Origin: Meconema thalassinum
Taxonomy: Eukaryota; Arthropoda; Insecta; Orthoptera; Tettigoniidae
Assembly (NCBI GenBank): GCA_946902985.2
Contig: OX336392.1
Coordinates: forward strand, 462,360,693 to 462,424,692
Length of the DNA stretch: 64,000 nt
Direction: 5' to 3'
Below, piece after piece: positions 42,117 through 53,999 of this stretch. Position 1 is the stretch's first letter; every line of letters begins with the position of its first letter. A program made the translations under genes and the position numbers. Under the pieces are notes generated by a model. That model was not told where the DNA came from, ran no database searches, and saw only the letters and a list, made by a program, of their open reading frames with translations.

Positions 42117-45000
42117 AGCTGATTGATTTCCTCCGAGTTTCAAACTCCTCGCTTATGTCGTTTAAGAGATACACGGTCCGTTAGGAATCTTTCAACCCCC
42201 ACTTTTCATCCCTTTCACCTCATAATATACACTACATCGAAAAACCATTAGACATGTGTCAGCTTATTTTTAATGATTAGTATATATGCCAAGTATCACA
42301 TCCCCAAATGTAACCACTCGTGAGATATGGTTATTCAATGAAATGCACGTTTACCCCCCTTAACACCTATTTAGAACCTGAATATTCTAAACTCTTTCCT
42401 TAGTGGACGTTTTCGACATACAACGAACATATCCCCAAAATGTCATGTTTCTAACTTTAATAATTTTGGCTGGGCTATGATGAGTGAGTGAGTCAGTCAG
42501 GACATTTCCTTTAATTTATTTTTGATAATTTCACCCCTTCCCATGAACCCCTTAAATTGGATTTATGAAACAAACGGTCGAACACCTATTTACTTATTTA
42601 AAGCTGTTTTCCCCCTGAGTTTGATGAGTGAGTAAGTGAGTCAATCAGTTAGGACACTTTCTTTCCTGTTTTTTCCCCCCAGAATTTCACCTCACACCAA
42701 GGGCCCCTTAAATTGGATTTATGAAAAAAAAAACAGTCGAACACCTATTTACTTCTATTTTAAGCTGTTCTTTTCCCGCCGAATTTCAAACTTCTCGCCT
42801 ATGTCCTTTAAGAGATACACGCTCCGTCAAGAATCCCTCAACCCCCAATTTTCACCCCTTTCACCTCATAATATACACCACATCGATAAACCCTTAGACA
42901 TATGTCTGATTATTTTTAATGATTAGTTTATATACCGAATATCACATCCCCTAAGAAACAACTCATGATATATCGTTATTCAATGAAATGCACGTTTACC
43001 CCCTTAACATCTCTTTAAAACCCGAATAAACAAAAATCATTCCTTAGTTGACGTTTTCGACATACAGCGAACATATTCCCAAAATTTCATTTTTCCAACT
43101 TTAATAGTTTTCGCTGGGCGTGATGAGTGAGTGAGTCAGACAGGACATTTTCTTTCAATTATTTTTACCAGAATTTCACCCCTCCCCATGGGCCCCTTAA
43201 ATTGGATTGATGAAAAAACGCTTGAACACCTATTAACTTATTTTTTAAGCTGTCTTTTTCCCCTGAGTTTGGTGAGTGAGTTAGTCAGTTAGGACACTTT
43301 CTCTCCTTTTTCCCCCCAGAATTTCACCCCACTCCATTGGCCCCTTAAATTAATTTATGAAAAAACGGTCGAACACCGATTTACTTATCTTTTTAGCTGA
43401 TGATTTTTCGCTGCGTTTCAAATTTCTCGCCTATGTCGTTTAAGAGATAGGCCTACACGCTCCGTTAGGAATCCTTCAACCCCCACTTTTCACCCCTTTC
43501 ACCTCATAATAATACACCACATCGAAAAACCCTTAGACATATGTCTGCGTATTTTTAATGATTAGTTTATATGCCGAGTATCACATCCACAAATGAAACG
43601 ACTCGTGAGATATTGTTATTCAATGAAATTCAGGTTTAACCCCCTTAAGACCCCTTTAGAGCCTGAATATCCAAAAATCCTCCCTTAGTGTACGGTTTTG
43701 ACATACAACAAACGTATCCCCAAAATGCCATGTTTCCAACTTCCATATTTTGGGCTGGGCGATGATGAGTGAGTGAATGAGTCAGGACATTTTCTTTAAT
43801 TTTTTTTCCCTTCCGAATTTCACCCCTCCCGATGAACCCCTTCAATTTGATTGATAAAAAAAACTGTCGAACAGCTATTTACTTACTTTAAAGCAGTTTT
43901 TCCCCCTGAGTTTGATGAGTGAGTCAGTCAGTCAATCAGTTAGGACATTTTCTTTCCTGTCCCCGTCCCCCCCCCACAGAATTTCACCCCTCCCCATGGG
44001 CCTCTTAAATTGGATTTATGAAAAAAAAACGGTCAAACACATATTTACTTATTTTTATGCTGATTTTTTTCCGCTGAGTTTCAAACTCCTCGCCTATGTC
44101 GTTTAAGACATACACGCTCCGCTAGGAATCTTTCAATCCCTACTTTTCAGCCCTTTCACCTCATAATATACTCCACATCGAAAAACCCTCAGACACGTGT
44201 CTTACTTTTTAATGATGAGTTTATATGCCGTGTATCACATCCCCCAATGAAACCAATCGGGAGATATTGTTATTCAATGAAATGCAGGTTTAGCCCCATT
44301 AAGAACCCTTTAGAACCTGAATATCCGAAAATCCTCCCTTAGTAGACTGTTTTGAAATACAATGAACATATCCCCAAACTGTCATGTTTCTAACTTCAAT
44401 CATTTTGGCTGGGCGATGATGAGTGAGTGAGTGAGTGAGTGAGTGAGTCAGGACATTTTCTTTTTTCAGAATTTCACCCCTCCCCATGAGCCCCTTATAT
44501 TTGATTTATGAAAAAAACTGTCAAACAGCTATTTACTTACTTTAAAGCAGTTTTTCCCCCTGAGTTTGATGAGTGAGTCAGTCAGTCAATCAGTTAGGAC
44601 ATTTTCTTTCCTGTCCCCCCCCCTTCCAGAATTTCACCCCACCCCATGGGCCCCTTAAATTGGATTTATGATGAAACGGTCAAACACATATTTACTTATT
44701 TTTATGCTGATTTTTTCCCGCTGAGTTTCAAACACCTCGCCTATGTCGTTTAAGAGATACACGCTCCGTTAGGAATCTTTCGATCCCCACTTTTCACCCC
44801 TTTCATCTCATAATATACACCACATCGAAAAACCCTCCGACTCGTGTCTTCTTATTTTAATGATGAGTTTATGTGCCGAGTATCACATCCCCCAATGAAA
44901 CCAATCGGGAGATATTGCTGTTCAATGAAATGCAGGTCTACCCCCTTAACACCCCTTTAGAACCAGAATATCCAAAAATCCTCTCTTAGTGGGCATTTGC
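41790..45000. repeat. Tandem array, ~650-bp unit, five to six copies
   Basis: The landmark TTCAATGAAATGC recurs at about 41805, 42335, 42978, 43620, 44274 and 44925. Each unit also has GGACATTTTCTTT, AATTTCACCCC, CCCCTTAAATTGGATTTATG, and GAGATACACGCTCCGT blocks. An (ATTT)n expansion lies at 42058-42114 and GAGT microsatellites sit in several units. Short frames in it (for example 42636-42926) are not genes. Confidence 0.88.
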
Positions 45001-45375
45001 GGCCCTTGGGGAAGCTGCATACCAAATTTCATTCCAATCCGTTTGATGGTTTCTGAGATGCATTTTATCCAAATTATGCCAAAGGGACCCGCCCACAGGG
45101 ACTAGTCAACAAGGACCCGTCAATAGAGACTGGTTCGCGAGATATTAACAAAAGTGCACTTAGACCCTTTGTCAAAATTTCAAAAAATAGATTAAAAAGG
45201 GGGCGTTAGCGAGATTCAAAAAGGGGGGCATTTTTTCACCCACTTTTGTACCTACCTTTGCACCCACTATTGCATTCACTTATGCACCCACTATTGCACC
45301 CACTTTTGCACCCACTTTAAACTATTATTTCTAGTATTGAGTGAACTTTGCTAGAGATTAGTTCATGCTTGACAA
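45000..45375. repeat. Core segment echoing arm sequences, with TTTGCACCCAC repeats
   Basis: 45080-45150 contains minisatellite-like GGGACCCGCCCACAGGGAC words and GGTTCGCGAGATATT, both also found near the element termini (53540-53580, 53100-53270). 45238-45320 is a short tandem of TTGCACCCACTT. Confidence 0.6.
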
Positions 45376-45648
45376 TTGATATGGAAGTATCATTTTCATT
45401 TCTCTTTATTTGTTACTCTATTTACCCTTTGGATGTTTATCATTCTCTTTTTTAATACACCGTTTCAAACACTTATAAAGAAAAGAAAAAAGCAAGTCCA
45501 AGAAAACAATACTGTGACTCATGACAGTGCATTGTTTACTGAGCAAAGTCTAACTCCTGTTGATGTAAAAGTTATGTTTAATCCATCTTTCACGTCTCAA
45601 GAGCCATCAACATCGCAGATTATGCAAGAGGTAGTGTTGTTGTTTTAA
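45376..45648 (+). CDS. Hypothetical 90-aa protein with N-terminal membrane segment
   Basis: Starts MIWKYHFHF and continues with a ~25-residue hydrophobic stretch (SLFVTLFTLWMFIILFF), followed by KKRKKQ, a membrane-anchor signature with the basic side after it. The C-terminal half is polar. I do not recognise a family. It lies alone in the Polinton B core, convergent with PolB. The TTT-rich end runs into a stop at 45646; a spliced continuation into the duplicated ORF at 45680-45960 is possible but unproven. Could be a chance frame. Confidence 0.4.
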   Translation: MIWKYHFHFSLFVTLFTLWMFIILFFNTPFQTLIKKRKKQVQENNTVTHDSALFTEQSLTPVDVKVMFNPSFTSQEPSTSQIMQEVVLLF

Positions 45649-45679
45649 GGGTGGAACTAAAAGGTTATCTGTCATCGAT

Positions 45680-45970
45680 ATGCAGATAGTTTTACCAAAG
45701 AAGAATTATTGGTGCTCTCCAAGTTGTTCATTTATTATGTGACAGTCAATGCCGTGAAAGAAATCTGGCAACTTATACCAAAATCATGGACTCAAGATCC
45801 TGGATAGTCTTACCAAAGATGAATTATTGGTGCTCTCCAAGTTTTCATTTATTTTGTGACAGTCAATGCCGTGAAAGAAATCTTGCAATATGTACCAAAC
45901 TCATGGACTCAAGACCCTGTGTTAAGTAAATACCTATTATTTCTTTGGATTAAGCATGTAAAGAACACGA
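45680..45970 (+). pseudogene. Unknown duplicated ORF segment (two ~117-bp direct repeats)
   Basis: Copy 1 (about 45687-45803) encodes SFTKEELLVLSKLFIYYV then TVNAVKEIWQLIPKSWTQDP. Copy 2 (about 45804-45920) encodes nearly the same helix in another frame and continues to an end rich in hydrophobic residues (KYLLFLWIKHVK). There is no ATG upstream in frame, so it would need splicing. Family unknown. Confidence 0.35.
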
Positions 45971-46192
45971 CCTTTCTTATCGTCATAGTCATTATGCTTT
46001 AATACGTGTGGTGGATAAAGTATCGTTGAAAAGCTAAGCAACGTTTGACATCCTATAATGGCTCAGTGCGGGAGAGGTTGGCAGCCCTCATTGTGATTAC
46101 TGCTATAAAAGGGAAGTTAATGATGAGTGGACATGAACATTGAAAAGGATTGAGGAAATGGTATTTCTTTGTATTCTATTTTGTAAAGCCAT

Positions 46193-46530
46193 ATATGTTG
46201 TGAAATAAAAACAAGGTTTACAAGATCACAATGTCTTTTAATTTTAAAATGGTGATAGCCATTTCTTTATTTTCATTTTTCACACATGAATATTTACAAT
46301 TTCCACTTTTCATTTTTTTACATTCTCCTTGTTTAGTTTACACATTCTGTACTACATTTTTGTTGTTGTGAAATAAAAACAAGGTTTACCAGATCACAAT
46401 GTCTTTTAATTTTAAAATGGTGATAACTATTTCACTTTTTCACACATGGATATTTACAATTTCCACTTTACATTTTTACATTTCCCTTGTTTAGTTCACA
46501 CATTCTGTACATTTTTTAAAAATCTTTTTC
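46193..46530. repeat. Two ~170-bp direct repeats 3' of PolB, with AATAAA
   Basis: TTGTGAAATAAAAACAAGGT begins each unit (46198 and 46368). Each carries AATAAA on the plus strand, so they may be 3'-end processing regions for plus-strand core transcripts convergent with PolB. Confidence 0.65.
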
Positions 46531-46692
46531 GTAATATACAAAAGCAAACATTTTACACTAAAATGTATTACTTATCTTATTTTTACTAAACTACAGTAGC
46601 CTAGCATTATACATTCTACTTACAGTTTTTTACAAAAAAAATATTACAATATAAAACACACTACAAATATTACAATATAGTGATCATTAGAC

Positions 46693-49600
46693 TTAAGTAA
46701 AGTAATAGTCGTCAATGCGACTGTTTCCCCAAGCAAAAGTATCAAATGTGTTGGGTATAATGAATCGTTTGTTGTCTTCATTACTTAAAGCAACTTTGTT
46801 CAGCAAATTGGTATGTAGCTGATGATTTTTACTTCTAAATACACTCATTTTCTTATATAATACAGGTGGGTTACTAACTATACAGTTTTTATAATCACTT
46901 ATATCTAACTCTTTACTAACAACATTCTTTTTCACTCCTTTTAATTTTTTTACTACTACATCATCAATTGTCATATAGCTGTATGATTTAGATTTTGTGC
47001 CTACAAAGGTGTCTATAATAACACCAGCACATTCAACCTTAAATTTCCCAAGATCCTTTTTGTTTACTAGAGGTAAATGGTAAATATTATCCTCGGGATA
47101 GTCACTTGTATCAAACCTATTTAGCTCAGTTTTGATATCCTCGTAAAAATCATCAGTTTTAAACTCATAAATAAAAGAATCTTTGTCTGTGTAGAGTAAT
47201 TTAGCATTATCAAGATAGTTTTTCTTTACATAATCATAGTGAAATTCATACATAAGTGTTTTTGACAATTCGAGAATGGTGTAACCTACATATATGGGTT
47301 TGTTGTAAGTTACTTTAAGACGATTCATTTGTATTACAACTAAATCCTCATGAATAATTGAACAGCTATGAAAGTTAAGCTTGCTTATTAAGTTGCTCGC
47401 ACCATACCTTTTACCATCATTCTCCCACTTTGTTATCAGCTTTACATCAACTCGTTTATCAACATTCTCCATAGTCTTTCCAAAAACACTATTATTCATG
47501 AGTTTATAAAAGTCTTGTTCAAACGTGTTTGTTGACTGTGTTCTTAAATTATTGTTTAGATCAATATACGGTTTGAGCCATGCTGACTGATGAAATTGCA
47601 ATACGCGATGAATTTTAGTTAATTTCAATCCATGCTGTAGACACTGTTTCAAGTTTTGATAATGTATTACATATTTACATTTATCATTCACATTAGCAAT
47701 TAACATTTTTGTTCGTGATGTGATGTATGGAGATTTCATATTCTCAGGACAAAATGGTAAATCATTATGATCATCATGTAACTCTTTAGGGTACTCAAGA
47801 TTTACCTCTAAAATATATCCTTGATCATCGTTATCATTAAGAGTGTCAAAATGTAAGACATCAATTTCAGGTTGTGTCAGCCAGCGAAAATCTTTCAGTG
47901 GTAGATATTGACTCATAGCCCAACCATATTGGTTATTTGCATCGAGGTAGACAATATACTTTGACTCTTCACAAGGGTTGTAGCTAGGCATGTATTTATT
48001 ATTCGCTTTAGAGTACCGTCCACTACATTGGCTTAATCCACCTCGAATTGATGATTTTATAAAATTGATCATGTCTATATCAGTCATTAATTCTAAATTT
48101 ACTTTCGTTTTTTTTTTCAACATTGAACTGAAACTTAACCCAGGAGCAGTGAAATACTGACAAGGATCAAGGTCATAAGTTTTCACACAAACATTCGGAA
48201 AATTTTCAAAAACATCTGCTAATAACAACACATCTGTCTTCAAATATAGGTCTGAAAATTCTCCTAAAGTTTGAATGTCAAACTGTGCCCATACACGTTG
48301 TGCATGTAAATATTCCTGATCACTGATATGACTTGTGTTTAAGGAACTGTAAAATGCATTTTTCGGTGGTAAAGAACACTCCTCAAGACGTTCCACACAG
48401 TTAATATATTCATAAGGGAATATACCCTTTTGACGAATCAAATTAAAATCATCTTCTTTAGGAAAGACACGTTGAATTTCATGAAACTGATCTGATTTTA
48501 AATTACTAGCCAGCTTATCAAGACTACTCGGCATAAAGCGGAATGAATCTAAAAATCGCAGTTTAATGGTTTTTTTATTGCTAGTTTTGATGTATTTTGT
48601 GAACGATATGTATTGTTCCTTATTATTTGCAATCACATCAATTTTCACATCTGAAGCTCCAAATTCTTTAACGATAAAGTGGTTATTGTATTTGCTACCG
48701 TTATGTAGAATGACCGGAATGAATTTACTTACTCTATAATTTAAATTACATTCTTGGTGAGCAGCACCACGATATTTTCCTGTTAAATGGTCATGATCGT
48801 GAACCCTGTCTGTATATAAACATTCACCACATATAAAACAATTAGTTTCAGTTTCAAAATTCATTTGCTCTGATGAAGTTAGTGGCTCCAATGGAATGAT
48901 CGTATTTAAAATAGAGGATATACGGATGGCATCTTTTTCAAGTCTTTCCATAAAAACTTTAGGTGCATCAGGTCCTCTATAGAGCTCAAACTTATTTAAA
49001 GAGTTATCTTAACTACATTTAATATAATATGCAAAGCTAAAAGGTTCATGAATGTGAGTAGTGTTGGTAAAAGGTTGGGCTGGATTCGATGAACATGTAT
49101 TAAATGGTTTTAGCAAAGCTTCAAAGTCAGCATATATAACAAATGGTACTCGAAGCTGTTTCTCATAATCCTTAAATTTTAGAATGTTATTTTTAGGAGT
49201 CGGTAATACCGTACACACATGATTACATCCCCATTTTTGATGTTGAGTTAGTTGATCCTCTTTCTGGAAATGTAGCAAACAACCATCACACAACCACTTC
49301 TTAGATTTATGTTTTGATACTTGGCTACCTACAAGTCTACTTAAATGTTTTATCCAACAATAGTGGGCATTTTCACCTTCGGTTATGTAAAGTAAATTTA
49401 CATGAGCATCCTTTTTTTCCTGAGTATAATACAGAGGGCCTACTATACTCTTATTTTCAATTTCATAAACATTAATACTTACATTGTTCAGCTCTTCAAA
49501 ACGTTGAATGTCTTTTATCGCCATAGGAAATTCCATTTCTTTTAAATCTAACACTGAAGAATAGTGAGGGTAAGATGATGTTCTCGCCACAGCCCTTACT

Positions 49601-50613
49601 GCTGGATAGAGAGCTGAGGTTACAGCCCACGCAAAACATGCGTCATCATTATTCATAACGTTCACAACAGCTTTCTTACGTTTGATCCATCCTGGCAAAT
49701 CAATGTATGATGATGCTCGAAGGGGATTATATTTATTCATGTTGGTTTCTAAATAAAGTACTTCAACCAATGCCCAGCCCGACTCCCTTTCCTGGAACTC
49801 TTCACTCTTCACAATGATAGCACTTGAAATATTTTGATATATATCACTAATATTAGTTGATTCACTAACAATTATGTTTTTTGTATTAAAAGATTTGATA
49901 TCCGCAATTTCACCTTCGCTCCCAGTTTTTACATAGAGGCCAAAAAGTTCAAAATTAATTTTAAATGTTTTATGCTCTAATAAAACATTACCTACCAAGC
50001 CAAACACAGTAGGATGAACATTTTTTTAAAATGATTCAATACTTTGAGTTTTTTCTTCACTATGAAGTCTATAACTAGCAATTCGACTTTTAAATGCACT
50101 ACCAATTTGTTGAACATTTCCAGAATTTCTTTCATGGCAAGTGTTATTTTTATGTTGAATACTGCGTAAATGTCCATGAATGATTGAAGAAGGTATATCA
50201 ATATTACATACATCACAATGTGTTATTGAAGGTTCACCATTCTTCTTTCTTTTTGATGCACAACTATTTTCACAATCTTGAGAACGTTTACGCTTTTGAG
50301 CATTACATTCATTTAAAGGTTCCGTGCTAATTGTTGGTTTTACAGTTTTTAATTCTTGTTGTTCTCCATGCACTTCAACCATGTGGGATTGATATCGCTT
50401 TACAGCAGAAAATCCAAGATCGCAAACTGAACACGAAAATGGTGCTGAACTGACATGCTTTAGATTTACATGCCGTCCAAGACTATCCTGTCTGTTAAAT
50501 GTTGAAGCACAATGACTGCATACAAACATTTTCTGATTATGTTTTGTACTTGCATGACGTTGAAGGCTGTCAGGTCTTGAGAACTGTTTCTTACAGTCAC
50601 CACACTTGAACAT
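46693..50613 (-). pseudogene. polB: Polinton B DNA polymerase B, full length with two stops
   Basis: About 1,306 codons. N-terminus: C2H2 fingers at residues ~4-83, a fourth at ~133-154, and a Cys/His motif CDGCLLHFQKEDQLTQH near 460. Exonuclease: YADFEALL near 500 has the Asp-x-Glu, but the second motif reads HNGSKYNNHF where Asp is usual after Tyr. A C-x2-C...VHDHDHLTGKYRG...H-x3-C zinc/HNH-like insert sits at ~590-625. Polymerase: motif A YLDANNQYGWAMSQYLP (~890), motif B KLMNNSVFGKTMEN (~1040), motif C YTDKDSFIY (~1146; both Asp kept, Thr replaced by Lys). The C-terminal blocks GTKSKSYSYM and LDISDYKNC follow. In-frame TAA codons at about 50027 and 49010 break it. It begins in the right arm and ends in the core. 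Confidence 0.92.
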
Positions 50614-53600
50614 AATGATTACTTTCCAAGTTATCTATAAAAGAAAGAAATCATAAATGTTAATAAAAAATAAAACAAAGTGCAATATAAATAGTTTAAT
50701 TATATTCCAGTCAACGGTTATAGCAGGGTATTTAAATCGATCATCTGTGAACTCCTAGCAAGTCTAACTTCATGTAGTTCTAACTGGGGGTTACTATATA
50801 CCACTGTCACTGACACCTAGCGGTGAACATTGGAACTTGATAGAGTGATAGAAACCAGTGATCGCCAGTTAAGTGAGCTAAGTGTGACGTCATAACCAAT
50901 CTTAAAACAAGTCTAAACTTGTAGAACATGTCACGTGATAGAAACCAGCGATCACCAGTTAAGTGAGCTAAGTGTGACGTCATAGCCAGTCTTAAAACAA
51001 GTCTAAACTTGTAGAACATGTCACATATTGGAAACCAGCGATCGCCAGTTAAGTGACCTAAGTGTGACGTCATAGTCAGTCTTAAAACAAGTTTAAACTT
51101 GTAAAACATGTCACATGACAAGGTTAAGTTAGGTAAAGTTAAGTGAACTGAGGTTAAGACTTAAAATATTCCCTCTGTCACTGACACCTAGCAATGAACA
51201 TTCGAACTTAACAGAGTGGTAATCAAAATCTAACCCACAAATTTAGCTTTACACATCATGGTCAAGTAGTTCCAACTTTTTACTGCTAAATATACCATTT
51301 TCACTGACATGTAGTGGTGAACATTGGAAAATATCACTCTAACTGTTTAAAAGTTATTAGAGGGGCACTTACCTTTTTATAATTGATCAACTGCTGTCAC
51401 TAAATGAACTCCCCCAGGGGCTCACATCTTGTGGGCGTGGGTTGGCGACCACGGGGCCCCAGCTGAGTCCGGCATTGCTTCCACTTACTTGTGCCGGGCT
51501 CCTCTCTGTCTTCTTTCCTGTCGACCTCACTTGGTCAACTCTTGTTCTCTTCTGACCCCGACGGTATTAGGGTATCCGAGGCCTAGGGAGTCTCTTCCTT
51601 TCCCGCCTTAATTGGCCCTTGTCTCATCTTTTCTGATACCCTCCTTCTGCGAGGGGTCAGCCTTCTTTTTCTCTTCCTTCTACCTCCTGCCTTGTGCTCA
51701 AGGCCCTTAAGGAGGCAGGGTGTATGTAGCCCCACCACTTCTGGTGCACCCTCGATAATGCTACACCCTCAGGGGCTCACGGCTGGTGAGTTCGGGAGTT
51801 GGCGACCCCGAGGGATTCCTGAGCTGGGTCCGTTTTCCCCTTTTGTCCCTTACCTTTGGGGCAGACCCTCTCCTCTTTCACTTTCCTATATGCCTTTCAT
51901 GGCTCTCCTTCCTTCCAAGTCCCTCAATCCGCCTTCTCCGAGGGTTGAGGGCATTTCTTTTCCTTCTGTCCTTTCATTTGCCTTATTCTCCTTTAGTTTT
52001 CCATTTCTTCTTCTAGTATATAGGTTAGTAGTTAGTTTTAGTTTTAAGTTCGCTTTTCATTTTCATCTTCACGATCACCCAAACCATCAGGGGCCGATAA
52101 CCTAGATGTTAGGCCCCTTAAAACAACAATTGTCATCATCATCATCATCACTAAATGAACAGATTGTAGGAATCTGGTATCCTACAGGTACCCAATTATC
52201 TGTAAACAAATCAATCAATCAATCAATTAATCAATCAATAAATACATTCCAATCAATAACTTCAACATCAATTAGTAATAAAAGACTACAATCCACTAAT
52301 AATAAGTACTTACCTTGCAAAATAATTTAATGATTTTCTACCAAAACGGCTTATTTTTTTACAACTCTTGAGCAGTAATAGAGCACTGTTCACTCAAAGC
52401 GAGTAATAAAGACTGACAGTAGGGAGATATATGATACCTCTCTTATATAAACTCTCATCGCTCGTGTCAGCAGTATTTTGCAGATCATTGCAATTCCTTT
52501 CCCAATACAGCTGAGAGTCCAAAGTACACTAGGAACAGCTGTGTGGTATCCAATGACTGGTGACTTTGCATGATCATCACCCATTGTCTTAATCAACACA
52601 TGGGGTTTCAAATTACTGCAGAGTCAGTCATAGCAACAGCAGTGTGCGCTCCCTACCATGTCAGCAACATGACACAGGAAGGAACACCTACGTTATCGAA
52701 TAACTGCTAACTTTGCATGATCATCATCCATTGTCTTCATGAACACTTGCGGTTTCAAATTACTGCAGTGTTAGTCATAGCAACAGATCTGCGCGCTCTC
52801 TGTCATGTCTGTTATATGAAACAGGAAGTAACAAGTCGGTTTACTGCACGTACCATCTCCTCAGTTTTAACATCTTAAGAACATGTATTATTCTCTTTCA
52901 ACTACAAATGACTCGTTAGAACACATCCATCTACCAAGTTAGATCCCTTGTATGTTCACATGTATTTCGTCACTTTCCTTTCATATCGTTATCACATTAT
53001 AGTAGTGGGGGTTGGTGAACAACGTCAGTTCAACACACACAAATGTAGTTTGGCCCTTGGACATAATTTAAATAAATTCATGGGCCAGTCCATAGGGACC
53101 AGGCCAAAGGGACCGGTCCAAAGGGATCAGTCCAAAGGGACAAGGACTCGTCCACAGGGACCTGTCAACAAGGACCTGTCCACAAGGACTCGTCCACAAG
53201 GACCTGTCATCAATGACCTGCCAACAATGACCTGTCAACAATAACCCTTCCACAGGGATCCACTCCCCCACCCTCTTACAAAAGCCATGAGTGGGCATGC
53301 ATAAAAAACAAATAAAAACAAGCATGTTAATTCATAGTGGCTATCCACCGAACACATGCACTTTATGTAGAACAACGTTTAAATCCATATCGGCATTAAA
53401 ACTCTCACATGTTGCAATTGGAAAGAGAGATTTTCTAAAAAATTACAATTTCACCCCCTAGTAGGGGTAGGTTTTATTTTGGGGTGGAAATATGTTGTCC
53501 ATTGGAAAGGGAGTGTTAGCCCGAGTTCAATGACACCTCGTACAAGTCTCTAGCCTGATTGGTTCGCGAGATATTGCCATTTTAGTATTCCAGCGGTGGA

Positions 53601-53640
53601 GCGGTGGCGGTGGTATTAGAACCCCCACAAAACCACTACT
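49018..53640. repeat. Polinton B right inverted arm
   Basis: Inverse of 35190-41284. Contains the mirror promoter (TATA 52443-52450), leader exons, 90-bp repeats (50850-51120) and minisatellite (53075-53270). The only large difference is SINE-A copy 10. Confidence 0.92.
51410..52147 (+). mobile_element. SINE-A copy 10, in leader exon 2 of the right-arm PolB
   Basis: Full length, (ATC)n tail. 13-bp target duplication TCACTAAATGAAC at 51397-51409 and 52148-52160. The target lies in the mirror of exon 2 (36661-36700), so it disrupts the leader of the full-length PolB. Confidence 0.93.
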
Positions 53641-53990
53641 TCAAAAAGTACCGCCGTTACGTTATGTGAGTAGATACCCACAAAAACCCAAGGCAGCGCT
53701 ATTTTGAGGCGTTCTAGGCAAGAAGAGGAGTGAGGTAGTTTGCCATTGCTTTCCTCACTGAGTCAGAACAGTAGTCCTAACCCTATGAGTTGAACCTTTC
53801 ACAGCATTCACAGGCATTGACTGTGCCCCGAATGCCATTACTAAGCACCACCCATACCTCAGTAGCTTCCATATAATCACAGCCATGAGTGAGACTGGGA
53901 CATCGGTGAAAAGCCACCTTTTACTCTAGCCTGTGCTAACTGACAAATGCAAATGTACTGTATTCATCAAGAGATGGCAAACAGGCCAAC
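53641..53990 (+). repeat. Dispersed repeat D, right part
   Basis: Starts with the right TCAAAA duplication, then AGTACCGCCGTTACG, GAGGTAGTTTGCCATTGC, GACTGTGCCCCGAATGCC and CATCGGTGAAAAGCC, a style of sequence seen in insect SINE or MITE families. No gene. It interrupts the fiber-like region of Polinton A. Confidence 0.55.
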
Positions 53991-53999
53991 CTCATAACA

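Larger units (their letters stand above)
35190..53640. mobile_element. Polinton B: PolB-only Polinton with 3.9-kb inverted arms
   Basis: Ends AGTAGTGGTTTTGTGG at 35190 and its exact inverse at 53640. 6-bp target duplication TCAAAA (35184-35189, 53641-53646). Both AGT termini and 6-bp duplications are Polinton hallmarks. Left arm 35190-41284, right arm 49018-53640; removing the Tc1 (about 2.2 kb) and SINE-A (0.74 kb) leaves about 3,885 and 3,883 bp. Each arm includes minisatellites, a promoter with spliced leader, and the first ~530 codons of PolB. The unique core is 41285-49017. No integrase, ATPase, protease or capsid gene is visible, which is unlike a complete Polinton. Confidence 0.85.

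Noticed and set aside
41290..45000. CRISPR-like or coding interpretation of the regular repeats
   Set aside because: Units are ~650 bp, diverged and contiguous with no spacers; the host is eukaryotic.
51692..52105. Open frames of 113-137 codons (for example beginning MCSRPLRRQGVC or MLHPQGLTAGEF) repeated in many SINE-A copies
   Set aside because: They recur only because SINE-A copies are similar; overlapping frames are equally open, older copies break them and the composition is low-complexity. They are not treated as genes.
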